Part shown: positions 11,381-23,836 of the stretch, one piece after another | Numbering within the stretch: position 1 is the stretch's first letter | Layout: each line of letters opens with the position of its first letter | DNA from: Ceratopteris richardii | Lineage: Eukaryota > Streptophyta > Polypodiopsida > Polypodiales > Pteridaceae | DNA: 64,000 nucleotides | Direction: 5' to 3' | Assembly: GCA_020310875.1 (NCBI GenBank) | Contig: CM035407.1 | Span: 90,936,632 to 91,000,631, forward strand | Made by a program: the position numbers and the translations under genes | The notes under the pieces: generated by a model | Told to the model about the DNA's origin: nothing | The model's input: the letters and a program-made list of their open reading frames with translations, nothing else | Database searches by the model: none

Positions 11381-12660
11381 GTTTGTGCACCAGATTCTCA
11401 AGATTTGAGAAGAAAAGTCATGCATGACAACCATGATGTTCCTTGTGTAGGGCATTTTGGTGTTGACAAGACAACATGACTTCTTAGAAGAACATTTTGG
11501 TGGCCTAAATTAGCTAGAGATGTCCACACTTATGTTCAACAATGCTTCGTGTGTCAAGTCAACAAGGAAGAAAGGGTAAAGGCACCAGATCTTTTACATT
11601 CTTTATAGATTCCAAATCATAATTGGGACAATGTATCCATGCACTTCATAGTGGTGTTACCACAGAGCCAAAGGAAGCGGGATACTATCCTAGTTGTGGT
11701 AGATAGATTGAGCAAGATGGCTCATTTCATACTCATGTAGGAGATGATAGAAGCTCCATAGGTAGCAGAGTTGTTTATCAAGCATGTCTTCAAACTGCAT
11801 GGGTTACTGACATCCATAGTTTCAAATAGGGATGTCAGCTTCACAAGACACTTCTAGAAGTTCGAATTCGAAAAACTTAAAGTGTCATTGAAAATGAGTA
11901 GTGGTGATCATCCACAGATAGATGGTTAGATCAAAAGGGTCAACCAAATTCTAGAGGACATGTTGAGGGCATATGTGTCTTAGAGGAAGACAAATTGGGA
12001 TAGTTACTTGCCACTTATAGAGTTTGCTTATAACAATAGACCTCATAAAGTGACAAGAATGTCTCCTTTTGAGATGAACTATGGCATGAATCCCACTGCT
12101 CTCAGACCATAGGAATGCCAAAGAAATGTCCTAGTGCTTTGAAGTTCGTAGCAAACCTCCAAGCAAATATAGAAATAGCTAAAGCCAAGATGCAACAAGC
12201 AAATGATAGGGCAAAAGAATATGTTGATAGGAAGATATCTCCTAGAGTCCTTGAGAAAGGAGATAGAGTATTTCTTTGATTTCCAGCTAGATCTACTTCA
12301 CTATCCATAGGGAAGCGTGGAAGATAGTTAAGAAGCTTATCGATGTTGCATACCAATTAGACCTTCCTCTAGATTACAAAGTCCATCCAGTGGCTCATGT
12401 TAGTAAACTTAGAAAGTATATTTCCAGGGAGGATAATCTAATAGAGGGTATTGTTTCTTTGCAAGAAAGTGATAGCACAAATCATTCTCCACATAGGATA
12501 CTAGATCGAAGACAGAAGCGGTTGACAAACCCTGTCATCCAGAAGTATCTAGTAGCCTCGAGAGGATTACCGCTTATAGATTCTACTTGGGAATCAGAAG
12601 CTATAGTTTGCAAGTACTTTCCCTCATTGATCATTGAGGACAATGATATTTATAAGGGGG
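11381..12660 (+). pseudogene. Ty3/gypsy integrase remnant
   Basis: Plus-strand translation gives a gypsy integrase: zinc-binding HDNHDVPCVGHFG...CFVCQVNK, the core VVVDRLSKMAHF, then NRDVSFTRHF and FAYNNRPHKVTRMSPFE. The C-terminal GPY/F-like region ends with VAHVSKLRKYI and ILDRRQKRL...STWESEAIV, which resembles a degenerate chromodomain-type tail. Many in-frame stops are present, mostly TAG where the family has CAG (for example the usual PQTDGQ is DG followed by TAG) and one TGA where Arg is expected. Protease, RT and RNase H are absent. Confidence 0.85.
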
Positions 12661-12988
12661 AGAGAGTGACATACATTGGTCTACAGAGACCACTCCATGT
12701 GTGTGTGGGACAAGGGCTAGCTATAGCCAAGGTCCCAAGCTCGGGGGATATCCTAAGGTATTCAATGGTAATGGGGATGATTGTTGCATGACGATCACAT
12801 AGTGGCACTAGAGCATTACAGAGCATTACGATTTTGGATGCAAGAGGATATATTGGATGGGAGGAGAGTAGCACACACATCATTCACAAGTCTTTAGTCA
12901 TATTTTGAAGAGAAAGTCTATCAAAATCCTTTCAGAAGTGCTCCACTATCTTGCAACCAAAATCATGTGTATTTATACACATTCTTTG
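12661..12988 (+). other. Gypsy 3' region, possible LTR start
   Basis: A purine-rich ataagggggagagag (about 12650-12666) ends the integrase region and is followed by TGACATAC, which could be a polypurine tract plus LTR start. R2 cuts the sequence at 12989. I could not find a second LTR to confirm it. Confidence 0.35.
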
Positions 12989-13286
12989 TGTTACCGTTAG
13001 TGTCCATGTGAAAGGCCAAAATGGCCACCGGACACTTCTTTGTATATGTTCTTTAATAAAACATATAGTGGCATGGTCAGTCACAGAATGAAACTTCGAC
13101 CACATTTGTAAGACCTAAGAAGTCTGTCTTCGGGCTCATTGTGTACTGTGTTTTCTGCATATTATACAGCCTCTATGCGGAGTACTAGGTACTGCCTTAG
13201 GAGCTCGATTTTCTACTCTTAGCATTTCGTCCTAGAGCTCTCGAGAAGGAGAGGACACTGTGGTGGATCGCCATCGAAATACTTCA
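12989..13286 (+). repeat. R2 5' LTR
   Basis: Begins TGTTACCG and ends ATACTTCA; 298 bp. It contains ttctttaataaaacata (about 13050), with an AATAAA polyadenylation-like signal. Paired with 23837-24134. Confidence 0.92.
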
Positions 13287-13287
13287 C

Positions 13288-13299
13288 TGGTATCAGAGC
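13288..13299 (+). other. R2 primer-binding site (tRNA-iMet)
   Basis: TGGTATCAGAGC, one base after the 5' LTR, complementary to the initiator tRNA-Met 3' end. Confidence 0.92.
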
Positions 13300-13506
13300 A
13301 GTTCGTGGCAAAAGCTTTGTTCCTTTTGTGCGAGTGAAGCGAGCACCTCCCCCCCCCCCCCCAAAGGCTTTCTCCAAGGCTTACGATTAAGGCGGCGACC
13401 AAGGCATAGACCTTGGCATACCTTGTCATCTGAGTCACTGAAGTCACCATTGGCATCATTGGCTGCACGCGAGGGAGGACCTCAACGATAAAGGAATATA
13501 GAGGTT

Positions 13507-13595
13507 CCCAGTATTTCCCAGGAGGTCGCCCATCCCAGCACTGGTCCCCCTAGAGCTCGCTTAACCGTGGCAATCTCTTGCCACTAAGCTACACT
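13507..13595 (-). ncRNA. 5S rRNA-derived segment with tRNA-like A box, in R2 leader
   Basis: On the minus strand, 13565-13507 reads like the 3' half of plant 5S rRNA: GTTAAGCGAGCTC (5S A-box region), then AGTGCTGGGATGGGCGACC (C-box region) and CTCCTGGGAA. Immediately upstream (13591-13581) is TAGCTTAGTGG, a good match to the tRNA A box. The 5S 5' half is absent, so this is no 5S gene. It looks like a SINE-type Pol III chimera or captured 5S, and lies antisense to R2 between primer site and gag. No poly(A) tail or target duplication was found. The Cassandra TRIM elements of plants also carry 5S sequence, but in their LTRs. Confidence 0.65.
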
Positions 13596-14496
13596 CTTGT
13601 GGTGTCTGAAGAAGGGGAAAGACTAAGGTTGACATTACCTTGAACAAGTTTTGGTCCCTCAAAGCTTCATTGTTTGCTTTCAAAGCCTATTTCTGAAGCT
13701 TTTTTGGGGTGTTTTTTGGAGCCATTTTGGAGTACTTTCGCACATAGTTCTCCTCACACAGGTCCAAGAACATCAAGAAGAGTGTTCTTTGTACTTCTCA
13801 GACAATAAATATCAACCTTTGGGGCTGTATTTTCAGCCACACTCGTAAAACTGCAGGTTTCTCGAGAGGTTTTCAGTTTTGGTGGGAGCAACCACTGCAA
13901 ATTTATGCAGGTTTTTTAAGCCCAAAACATCAGAGTCAGACACTTGTAGCTGTTATTGGCTAGTTTTTGCGCTGTGTATTCAGCCTTTTAGTGTCATTTT
14001 ACTGCATATATTGAGCACATACACACCATGTATGCTTATTTACGTCCATGTGGTCATTGATATAGCGGTTACGTTCTTTGCATAAAGCCTTTTACATTTG
14101 ATAAAGAGGGTCGTGGTGAGGTTTTCTTAACTGGGAGACACCCCAGATGTCAGAGTCTCTTCAGTGATGCAGGTGGAAGACTTACCCAGCCTCGCCATAG
14201 GAGATGTATGATAGTTGTTCATAGGTGCTCGATAAGCCTAGTTGGCTTCTATTGGGTAATTGATTATATGCAATGGAGTCAGTGATTCACTATGCAGGTA
14301 GACATGTCAGTACTTGCAGTTTTATGATACTTTGACACTGGTCATATGCTAATTTTGCAAAGGATACTCTGGCAAAATTTTTCCAAATTTCTGGTTTTGT
14401 CAACTATACAGTGGTCAATTTACTCCTTGATACACTTATTTGTTGGTGTTTGGACTCTTCTAGCTCCATTATCATTCTATTCAGCTCTCTACCATC

Positions 14497-15477
14497 ATGG
14501 CATCAGAGGTCTGAGGCACATCCGATGGATCATGGTCTAGTGTTAGTGTTCCGAGGAGGAGCTATAACTTGCAGGGCAAAGACCATTTTGAGATCCGAAA
14601 ATTTGATGGCACAAACTTTGCTCTATGGAAGAATCAGATTAAAGATGTGCTGATTCAAAGGAGGCAATGGAAGCTAGTAAATGGGATTTCAAAGAAGCCT
14701 GGTGACATGGATGAAGATGATTGGGATGAGTTAGATGAAATGGCCAGGTCTACCATTCACTTGCACCTGGCAGATAATGTTTACTTTGCAGTATTAGATT
14801 GTGAAAGTGAAGAGGAGCTTTAGAAGAAGTTATGCAATACATATGAAAAAGAGACGGCATCAAATAAAGTGTATCTGATGAGAAAATTATATGACCTTCG
14901 TATGAAGGACACAGATTGTGTTGTTGCTCATCTAAATGAGTTTGATGCTATATTCTCCCAGTTACAGGCTCAAAAAATGGATATGGATAATGAAATAAGC
15001 AGTATTGTTGTTGTGCACCCTGCCATCATCATGGGTTATGTTTTGCACAGCTATTAGCAATAGTGCACCTGGTGGTAAACTCGTCTATGATGACATATGT
15101 GGAGCACTCTTGAGTGGGGAGATTCGTAGAAAATCTATGGTTGGCACTCAGAGTGGAGATGCATATAATGTTCATGATTCTTACCAAGGAAAGAATCAGC
15201 AACATGGCAAGAGAAAGAACAAGGAAAAGAATGGTCAACAGAGTAAGAGTAGAAGTAAATCAAGGAAGAGGGATATGGAATGCCATTATTGTCATAAGAA
15301 AGGACACATGAAGAAAGATTGTTATGCATTAAAGAATACTAATGGTAAAGGACAGAATGTTGATGGTAATGTTAAACAGTTACCTGCACCATCTACTTCG
15401 ACTATGAAGATTGAAGAAATTAATGCTATTTCTGATGATACTGATGTGCTGACACTTGATAGTAGTGTGCCATCTGA
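14497..15477 (+). pseudogene. R2 gag
   Basis: The likely start is the ATG at 14497-14499, followed five codons later by an in-frame TGA (14512-14514). The core is typical UBN2-type copia gag (FEIRKFDGTNFALWKNQIKD), then KLYDLRMKDTDCVVAHLNEF, a basic region and a complete zinc knuckle (CHYCHKKGHMKKDC, about 15280-15322). A TAG at 14821-14823 and a frameshift near 15000 break it. R3 interrupts the frame at 15478. Confidence 0.85.
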
Positions 15478-15708
15478 TGTTGATATATTTAGCTAGTGAT
15501 GTGTGTGAACACACTAGGACTGTCGGGGCACTTTTTTCCCTCTTTAGGAGGTTTTTCCCCCCCAGCTTGTATATATGCCTATTGCCCTAATGGGCTACTT
15601 ATCTTTGTACATTCTCTAGTAATACATTCAGTATTGTGTGTTTGTGCTCCAAGCTTCTTCTTCTTCCTTGTGTTGTTCGCGTGCTTCCGCAAACGTTTAA
15701 CTTCAACA
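15478..15708 (+). repeat. R3 5' LTR
   Basis: 231 bp, TGTTGATATATT...CTTCAACA. A TATA-like TGTATATATG lies at 15569-15578. Paired with 20392-20622. Confidence 0.94.
15569..15578 (+). promoter_or_regulatory. TATA box in R3 5' LTR
   Basis: TGTATATATG in the middle of the LTR, conserved in the 3' LTR (20482-20491) and in R4 in reverse complement, where one copy reads TATATACGCC. This suggests the family promoter. Confidence 0.45.
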
Positions 15709-15710
15709 AT

Positions 15711-15722
15711 TGGTATCAGAGC
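15711..15722 (+). other. R3 primer-binding site (tRNA-iMet)
   Basis: TGGTATCAGAGC, two bases after the 5' LTR. Confidence 0.92.
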
Positions 15723-16063
15723 AGGTCGTCGCTTCATCTAGGGCGCCATCGACACTCCTCCGTTTGCAGTCTCAAATTCACACGAAATTTGGTGAGCATA
15801 CTCAGGGTGTTTCAGAGATCAAAACAGCTTCGCTGTGTGGTGCCGAAATCGCGATCTGAGCTCCTTTCGACCTCCGAATGCATTATTGCAGTGCTTGTGC
15901 AGGTTATTTCGTCTTTTTGTGCCAAAGGTATATACCAGTTTTTGTTTGCCAGTATAAGCGTCTCGAAGTCTGCTATACATCTAGCAGAATTCGTCGGGGC
16001 AGTTCTATTCAACTTTTTGAGATACAGTCAATTTTCTGCATCAAGGTATTTTAGTCACCGGCC

Positions 16064-19000
16064 ATGGCTAAAAGCAGTGATGTATTCCATATGTTAGTTG
16101 TTGAGGATAAGTTGGATGGTACCAACTACCCATTATGGGCTTATATGATGCAACATGTCTTGGTTGCAAAAGGATTGTGGAACATTGTGCAGGGTGTTGA
16201 AAGACGTCCTGTTAACAACAGGTACTGCGAATACAGGTGTTGGAGCTGATGAAGATGGTGTCGAAGATGATATTGTGCAGATTCTTGTTCATGCTATTAT
16301 TTCTACTGCACCTACTGTAGAGCAGATTCGTTGGGATGGCAGAGATGCCCAGGCACATGCATTGATAGCTTTGTCTGTCAAACGTGCCATTATTCCTCAT
16401 ATTCGCTCTTGCAGAATAGCTAAGGATGCTTGGGATACACTTACCACATTGTACCAAGCTAGGAATGAGGCTCGTGTTGCTTACCTCTGAAAACAGTTGG
16501 AGAGTGAGCACATGAATGAACGTGATTCTATGAATAGTTTCCTAACAAAGATCAGAGACTTGAAGGAACAGTTGATTTCTGCTGATGAGGTTATACAAGA
16601 TAGCTCACTTGTGCAGACCATTCTGAATGGTCTTCCTGATTCATATCAAAGTTTTTCTTCTACTCTTCGGTTGATGATGAAAGGCAATCCAAATGCCTTC
16701 AGGAGTTAGTCTCTGTTATGTTGCAGGAAGATCAGTCTAGGCAGAATAGGTCCATTATGCGTGTTGCAGATCAAGCTTTCTTGGCTAGTCAGAAGGGCAA
16801 AGGAAAATGGAGTTCTTCTACTAGTAAGCAGAAATCTGCAAATGTTGCACATTCGAAGAACCAAGACAAAGATGAGAAAAAATCAGAAAACCAGAAATTG
16901 TTTTGTAAGTACTGTAAAGGGAATAATCATATCATAGAGAACTATCCAAAACTGGCTGCAAAAGAGGCAAAGAAGAAAGAGGCTGGAATGGTTGTTGCAG
17001 AAGCCTCTACACCAAAAACGGAGTCTGCTAATCTTGTGCAGGAAGAAGAATGGGCGTTCACTATTGTTTGCAGTTTTGACCCATCTTCTCATGAGTAGTG
17101 CATCTCTGCATTAGACTCAGATATTTGGTACTTTGACAGTGGTGCGACCAAACATATTACCTCGCAGCGCAGTTTCTTCTCTTCACTCGAGCCTGCCCCT
17201 ACAGGGATTACTATTACATGCGCCAACAACTCCTCTTATCCTGTTATGGGAGTTAGTAAGATCATTTTGACTACTGCTGATGGTAGTTCTTTCACTTTGT
17301 CAGATGCTTTATTTGTGCTAGGGATCAAGAAGAATCTGTTATCAGTTTCTGCATTAGCGAAGATTGGCTTGGTTGTGAAATTTGTTGATGACAGATGTAC
17401 AGTTCATGATCTGTCAAATGGCGATGTGATTATTGCTTCTTGCATTTTATGTCGTGGGTTGTATAAGCTCATAGACTATGAAAGATCTGAAAATGATTTG
17501 GCATGTGCAGTAAATGATTCTCAGGCTATGTCAGATGCAAAGCTTTGGCATGCACGCTTTGGTCATCTGAAATTTGCTAGTTCGCTACGCCTACAGAAAT
17601 CTGAAATGGTGTCCTCTTTGCCCAAACTTGAGGCACCTAGAAAACATGTTTGTGAAGGCTGTATTTTGGGCAAAATGCAGCGTTCCTCTTTTCTAAAAGA
17701 TGGTTTAGTTCGGGTTACACAAAAATTGCAGCTTGTCCATAGTGATGTCTGTGGTCCTATGTAGACACCCTCTTTTGGAAATTACCTTTACTTCGTGACT
17801 TTCATTGACGATTTTTCCAGGAATGCATGGGTATATCCACTCAAAGCAAAGTCCGAAGTGTTCATGTGCTTTAAACAGTTTTTGGTTTTGGCTAAAAATC
17901 TGTCAGCATGTAAAATGGGCACCCTCCATTCTGATCGAGGGGGGGAATATATGTCTTCTGATTTTAATGCATTTTTGGCTGAACGTGGGATAAAACACCA
18001 GTGTACAGTGCCTTATGCACCTCAACAGAATGGAGTTGCTGAACAAAAGAACAGGTCACTCATGGAGATGGCGAGGTGCATGGTCAAAAGTCAAGCTTTA
18101 CCACATAGTTTTTTGCTTGAGGCTGTCATGTGTACAGCATATGTACTGAACAGGTGTCCCACTAAAGCACTGTAGTCTATCACTCCATATGAGGCTTGGC
18201 ATGACCGCAAGACATCTGTTGCTCATCTACCTGTTTTTGGTTGTTTGGCATATGCACTAGTGCCTGAACAACATCGCAGAAAATTGGATGATAAGGCAGT
18301 AAAATGTATTTTTGTTGGGTACAGTTCTGAAAGTAAAGGCTATCGTCTGTATAATCCGTAGACTAAATGCATTCTGGTTAGCCGTGATGTTTTCTTTGTG
18401 GAAGATGCTATTCAGCCATTGCTTTCATGTACTAAGGAGACATCTGTTAGCTCCAAAGACATGTATGATACTTTGATGCCTCTTTTTACAGGTGGACAGT
18501 CTAGTGCTGGTCCTAATGAGGCAACTTCTAAGCCTTTGCAGGTTTCATATGATGATGCAGAGCATTCCATTTCTGATGCAGATTTACATGATACACTTGT
18601 TGATGAGAGAGCTGATATTGAGCAGGCAAAAACTATGCCAAAATGGCTGGTGCAGACTTTGTGTGATAGCAAATTAGATGCACCTTTGTCATATCGTACT
18701 CGTTCAGGCTCTCATAGTGCCTCCTTTGCATCAGATTGCTATGCTATGGCTGCGTCTAGTCTCTGTGATGAGAATGAGCCTGTTTCTTTTGATGAAGCAC
18801 AGAATTCAGAAAATTGGATGGCTGCTATGCAATCTGAATATGATGCTATAATGAAGAATGGTACATGGTCTTTATGTGACTTGCCTCCTGGCAAGAAGGC
18901 CATTGGCACTAAGTGGGTATACAAGCTGAAGCGTAAACCTGATGGTATAGTTGACAGGTATAAGGCTAGGCTTGTTGCAAAGGGTTATGCGCAAGAAAGA

Positions 19001-20317
19001 GGCATTGATTTTGATGAGACCTTTGCACCTACATGCCGTATGACTACTGTTCGGAGCATTTGTGCACTTGCAGCCCATCATGGTTGGAATGTACATCAGT
19101 TGGACATTAAAACAGCATTTCTGAATGGTGACTTGCATGAAGAAGTGTATGTTTTTCAGCCCCGTGGCTTTGTGTAGAAAGGGCATGAAAACCAGGTGTG
19201 CAGGTTAAAGAAGGCATTATATGGTTTAAAGCAAGCGCCACGTGCTTGGTATGAGAAGATACATGCCTATCTAGTTGCACATGGTTTTGAGAACAGTCCA
19301 ACTGAAAGCACCTTATATGTTAAGCATGCTAATGATGTGCTTCTGATCATTGTTGTCTATGTTGACGACATGTTGCTCACTGGTCCTATTGAGAAGCATA
19401 TTGCTGATTTCAAGGCTGATTTGCATGCCTCATTTGAGATGTCTGATTTGGGGCATTTGCATCACTATTTGGGCATTCAGTTTATGCAAGTTGATGGTGG
19501 AATGGCTTTGTGTCAAACGAAATATATTGACACATTATTGCAGCATTTTGGCCTTAAAGACTGTAAGCCTATTGCCACTCCTATGGAGATAGGTTTACGA
19601 TTGAGTCTTCATGATGTTGGAGATGCATTTGATGTTGTTCTTTATCGGCAGGCTGTTCGATGCTTGATTTACTTATGCATTACTCGGCCAGATATTCAGT
19701 TTGCTATCGCACAGATGAGCAGGTTTATGCATTGCCTAAGAGTCATGCATTGGAAGGTGGTTAAGCGCATCTTTCACTACTTGAGTGGTACTCGACTACT
19801 TGGGTTGTTTTATCCCAAGGGGGGATCACTACCGCCAGATTTGCATGCGTTTTCTGACTCGGATTGGGCTAGTTGCTATGACACTCGTGTGTCCACCAGT
19901 GGTTTTTGCAAACTTCATGCTTGGTAGCTCATGTATATCTTGGTTGAGCAAGAAACAGCCTACTGTGGCCACTTCTAGTTGTGAGGCTGAGTATAGGGCA
20001 GCTTTCACAACGACTATAGAGTGTTTGTGGCTCAGACGCCTTATGGCTGATTTGGGTGTTGGCTAGTCTTCTGCCACCACCATCTTCACTGATAGTCAGA
20101 GCGCATTGGAAGTTGCAAGGAACCCTGTGTTCCATGCTCGCACTAAGCACATTGAGGTGCATTATCACTATGTCAGGGAGAGGTTCTCTGCTGGGGAGAT
20201 CAGCTTGGCATATGTGCCCACGCAGGAGAACATAGTAGACCTTTTCACGAAGGCTCTGCTAGGGAGAAGTTTGAAGCTTTCCGCAAAGCTTTAGGCTTAC
20301 TTCCTTTTGTGGAGTGA
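16064..20317 (+). pseudogene. R3 gag-pol
   Basis: The start ATG is in GGCCATGGCTAAA. Gag is UBN2-like (DGTNYPLWAYMM) with a zinc knuckle whose last Cys is Tyr (CKYCKGNNHIIENY). Protease keeps YFDSGATKH; integrase keeps LWHARFGH, CEGCILGK, IDDFSRN and SDRGGEY; RT keeps YVDD (19358-19369); RNase H keeps SDSDWAS and SSCEAEYR. In-frame stops, each opposite CAG, CAA or CGA in R4, are TGA 16488-16490 and TAG at 17096, 17762, 18173, 18359, 19175 and 20064. Frameshifts lie near 16207, 16697, 19910 (4-nt insertion) and 20258. The normal stop is the TGA at 20315-20317. Confidence 0.9.
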
Positions 20318-20380
20318 TTTCCACATAGCTTGGCACTTCCTTATACATGAGTGCCAGCTCCTTGTTCATCGCATCACTCC

Positions 20381-20391
20381 CAGGGGGGATT
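20381..20391 (+). other. R3 polypurine tract
   Basis: CAGGGGGGATT immediately before the 3' LTR. The corresponding region is deleted in R4. Confidence 0.8.
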
Positions 20392-20622
20392 TGTTGATAT
20401 ATTTAGGTAGTGATGTGTGTGAACACTCTAGGACCGTCGGGGCATGTTTTTCCCTCTTTAGGAGGTTTTTTTCCCCCGGCTTGTATATATGCCTATTGCC
20501 CTAATGGGCTTCTTATCTTTGTACATTCTCTAGTAATACATTCAGTATTGTGTGTTTGTGCTCCAAGCTTCTTCTTCTTCCTTGTGTTGTTTGCGTGCTT
20601 CCGTAGAGGTCTAACTCCAACA
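20392..20622 (+). repeat. R3 3' LTR
   Basis: 231 bp, TGTTGATATATT...CTCCAACA, followed by the second TCTGA target copy. Confidence 0.94.
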
Positions 20623-20627
20623 TCTGA

Positions 20628-23600
20628 GGCACTTATGGCTGATTCTCTTTCCCACACCTGGCTGCTAGATTCTGGTGCTTCTTTCCATGTGACACCACAT
20701 AGAGAATGGTTCTCTAATTATGCAGCAAAGTCTCTTGGTACCGTGAGACTTGGTGACCCTTACCAGTGTGATGTTGTGGGGATTGGAGATATGATTGTGC
20801 AGTTCATTGATGGTTCAAAATTTACTATGCATAATGTACGCCATGTACCTCAGTTATCACGCAGTTTGATGTCAGTTGGTCAACTTGATGACCTTGGTTA
20901 CAAGGTGGTCTTCTATGCTCAGTCCTTTTGTATATCAAAGGGCAATATGGTTATTGCAAAAGGAAGCAAAGTTGGCTCACTTTATCCTTTGTTTGTATCA
21001 CAGAAAGAACATTTGTTAGCTGTTACTGAACAGCCTATGGCTTGTATTTGGCATGGTTGTTTGGGCCATATATCTCGTAGTGGAATGGAAAATCTTTCTC
21101 GTTCTGGCTACTTACCTGTGTTATCTTTCTCTGATTTTTCATTTTGTGAGCATTGTCAATATGGAAAGCAAACCAGAAATGTGCATAGAATGCACATTGA
21201 CTCTTCAATTCAGCCTTTAGATCTCGTTCATGCAGATCTGTGTGGTCCTATGCCCACTAGGTCCTTAGGTGGTTCTCTTTACTTTGTCATTTTCATAGAT
21301 GATGCTACTAGAAAAGTCTGGGTATATCCTATCAAATCAAAGGATGATGTATTCCCTACTTTCAGAAAATGGCTTGCTTCAGTCAAGACTGAAAAAGGAA
21401 CTAAGCGTAAGGCTTTACGTTCAGATAATGGGGGTGAGTATACCTCACATGAATTCAGTCTTTTCTGTCAGTCTAGAGGGATTTGTAGAGAGTTTACAGC
21501 TCCTTATACCCCAGTACAGAATGGTGTAGCTGAGAGGATGAATAGAACTATTCAAGATAGAGTGTCTCTATGTTGCATCATGCAAACCTCTCACAAGGTT
21601 TTTGGGCAAAAGAAGTATTGACTGCAGTTCATGTGATTAACCTTTCACCTAGTACTGCCAAAGGTCTGAAAGTGGCACAAGAGTTATGGACAGGGAAACC
21701 ACCATATTATGATCATCTTCGAGTTTTTGGGTGTGAAGCATATGTTCATATACCCAAGAATGTTAGACAAAAGTTGGACCATAAGTCAAAGTAATGCATT
21801 TTTCTTGGATATGGTCGAGAAGGATAATTTGGATATCGCTTATGGGATCCTGAAACATGGTTAGTGATCAGAAGTAGTGATGTCATTTTTAATGAGTCTA
21901 AGATGCATAAACAGCTCATTAAGGAGGTTGAAGTGAGAAGAGTGGTGTTTGAGGATACTAGTCCTCCGGTTAGCATGCATAAAAATGTTGCACATAGGGA
22001 TGTTCAAGAGAATGTCCATTCAGATCAGTCTGCACATGTTCCTATTCAGCAACCATTGAGACGTTTTGCAGGTGTCTCACATCCACCTGATAGATATGTT
22101 CCAGGTTTAGATTTTGTTATGCTAATAGGTGCCGGTGAGCCTTCTTGCTATAAAGAAGCTATGCAGACAGAGGATCATGTCAAGTGGGAGCGTGCCATGA
22201 AGAATGAGTTGGATTCTATTCACAAGAATGGTACTTGGGACTTAGTACCTTTGCCAAAGCACAGGAAAGCTTTACCATGTAAATGGGTATATAAGCTGAA
22301 ATTCACATCAGATAGTGCTTCTCCAAAATATAAAGCACGACTTGTTGCAAAGGGTTTTAAGCAAAAACATGGTGTTGATTTTGAGGAAATCTTCTCTCCA
22401 GTGGTCAAGATGACTACTTTGCGCATGTTTCTTGGATTCGTTGCAATGGAGGACTTAGAGCTAGTCCAAATGGATGTGAAAATAGCTTTCTTGCATGGAT
22501 ATCTTACATATGAGATCTATATGGAACAACCAGAGGGTTATGTAGTTCATGGCAAGGAAAGTCTAGTTTGTAAGCTCAAGAAGAGCTTGTATGGACTTAA
22601 ACAGTCTCCTAGACAATGGTACCAAAAGTTTGACGCTTTTATGAAGTCCCAAGGCTATTCTCGAAGCAATGAGGATCATTGTCTCTACACAAAGAGATGC
22701 TCTGATGGCAGCTTGATATGCTTGATACTTTATGTCGATGATATGTTGATTGCTGGGAAGTCCTCTTATGATTTGTCAATTCTCAAAAAGAAATTGAGCC
22801 AAACATTTGATATGAAGGATTTGGGGGATGCCAAACATATTCTTGCCATGCGCATTACTCGTCATAGGAGTTAAAGATGCATATACTTGTCTCAAAGTGA
22901 ATACATATCCAAAGTACTTCACCGGTTCAATATGCAGGGGTGGAAAGGCATTGAGTACACCTTTACCCACATATGTGAAATTGAGCAAGGATGACTGCCC
23001 CAAATCAGATAAGGAAAAGGAATTCATGACAAAATTCCCTATCAGTCTGCTGTTGGTAGTCTCATGTACGCTATGGTAGCTACGAGACCAGACATTGCAT
23101 TTGCAATGGGAGTTGTGAGCAGATATATGTCTAATCCTGGCAAGAAACATTGGGAAGCGGTCAAGATGATTTTGAGATACCTGACTGGCACTAAGGACAA
23201 GTGTCTATGCTTAGGTAGAGGGAAAGCATCCATTATTGGTTACACAGATTCTGACTATGCTGGTTGTGTGACAATCATAAGTCTACATCGGGGTACATTT
23301 TTCATTTTGCTGGAGGTGCTATGTCTTGGAGATCTCATCTTCAAGAATGTACAGTTGTTTCCACCACAGAAGCAGAGTATGTTGCAGCAAGTGAGGCATG
23401 TAAGGAAGCATTGTGGCTTTCTCCTCTTGCTTGTGATATGGGTTTACCTCAGCATGTACCTCGCTTGCTTAGTGATAGTCAGAGTGCCATTGCTTTGGCT
23501 AAGAATCCGGTCTATCATGCAAAGACCAAGCACATTGAGGTGAGGTTTCACTTCATTAGAGATTGTTTAGCCACTGAGAGCATTATTCTTGAGAAGGTTC

Positions 23601-23689
23601 ACACTCGAGATAATGTTGCAGATGCTTTGACTAAAGCTCTACCACAGAAAAGCTTTCGACATTGTTGTCACTTGATGGGGGTTACTTGA
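20628..23689 (+). pseudogene. R2 protease, integrase, RT and RNase H
   Basis: Protease has WLLDSGASFH (about 20658). The zinc region has WHGCLGH and CEHCQYGK. Integrase has FIDDATRK, LRSDNGGEY and the catalytic Glu in GVAERMN. RT has MDVKIAFLHG, YGLKQSPRQW and YVDD (22731-22742). RNase H has YTDSDYAG, STTEAEYVAA, SDSQSAIAL and TKHIEV. Breaks are a frameshift near 21565, TAA at 21792-21794 and 21825-21827, a stop near 22873 followed by frameshifts around 22935-23045, and another frameshift near 23270. The end is the TGA at 23687-23689. The upstream open frame that appears to start in the R3 LTR is accidental read-through. Confidence 0.9.
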
Positions 23690-23836
23690 TTCTTGATCTT
23701 ATGCAGTCACTTGTACACTGTGTAACATGCCCATCAGGTGGGAGGTATATTTGAATACTTACACTCAGGTATTCTTTATCATTCTTTATTTTTTCTCCCA
23801 TACTTACTCTGGCCATATTGGCCTTTAGTGGGAGAT

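Larger units (their letters stand above)
15478..20622 (+). mobile_element. R3: Ty1/copia element nested in R2
   Basis: R3 is 5,145 bp with 231-bp LTRs, primer site, leader, gag-pol and polypurine tract. The target duplication TCTGA is at 15473-15477 and 20623-20627, and R2 protease coding resumes right after it. The LTRs differ at about 14 positions by eye (about 94% identity). R3 belongs to the same family as R4, R6, R7, R8, R10 and the leader fragment at 10986. Confidence 0.95.

Noticed and set aside
13507..13595. A functional 5S rRNA gene
   Set aside because: Only about the 3' half of 5S is present and the rest is tRNA-like or unrelated, so it cannot form a 5S rRNA.
15496..15741. Open frames inside R3-family LTRs (also near 20410, 25745 and 30718)
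   Set aside because: These frames lie in LTR sequence and recur only because the LTRs recur. The long frame from 20410 merely runs from the R3 LTR into R2 protease.
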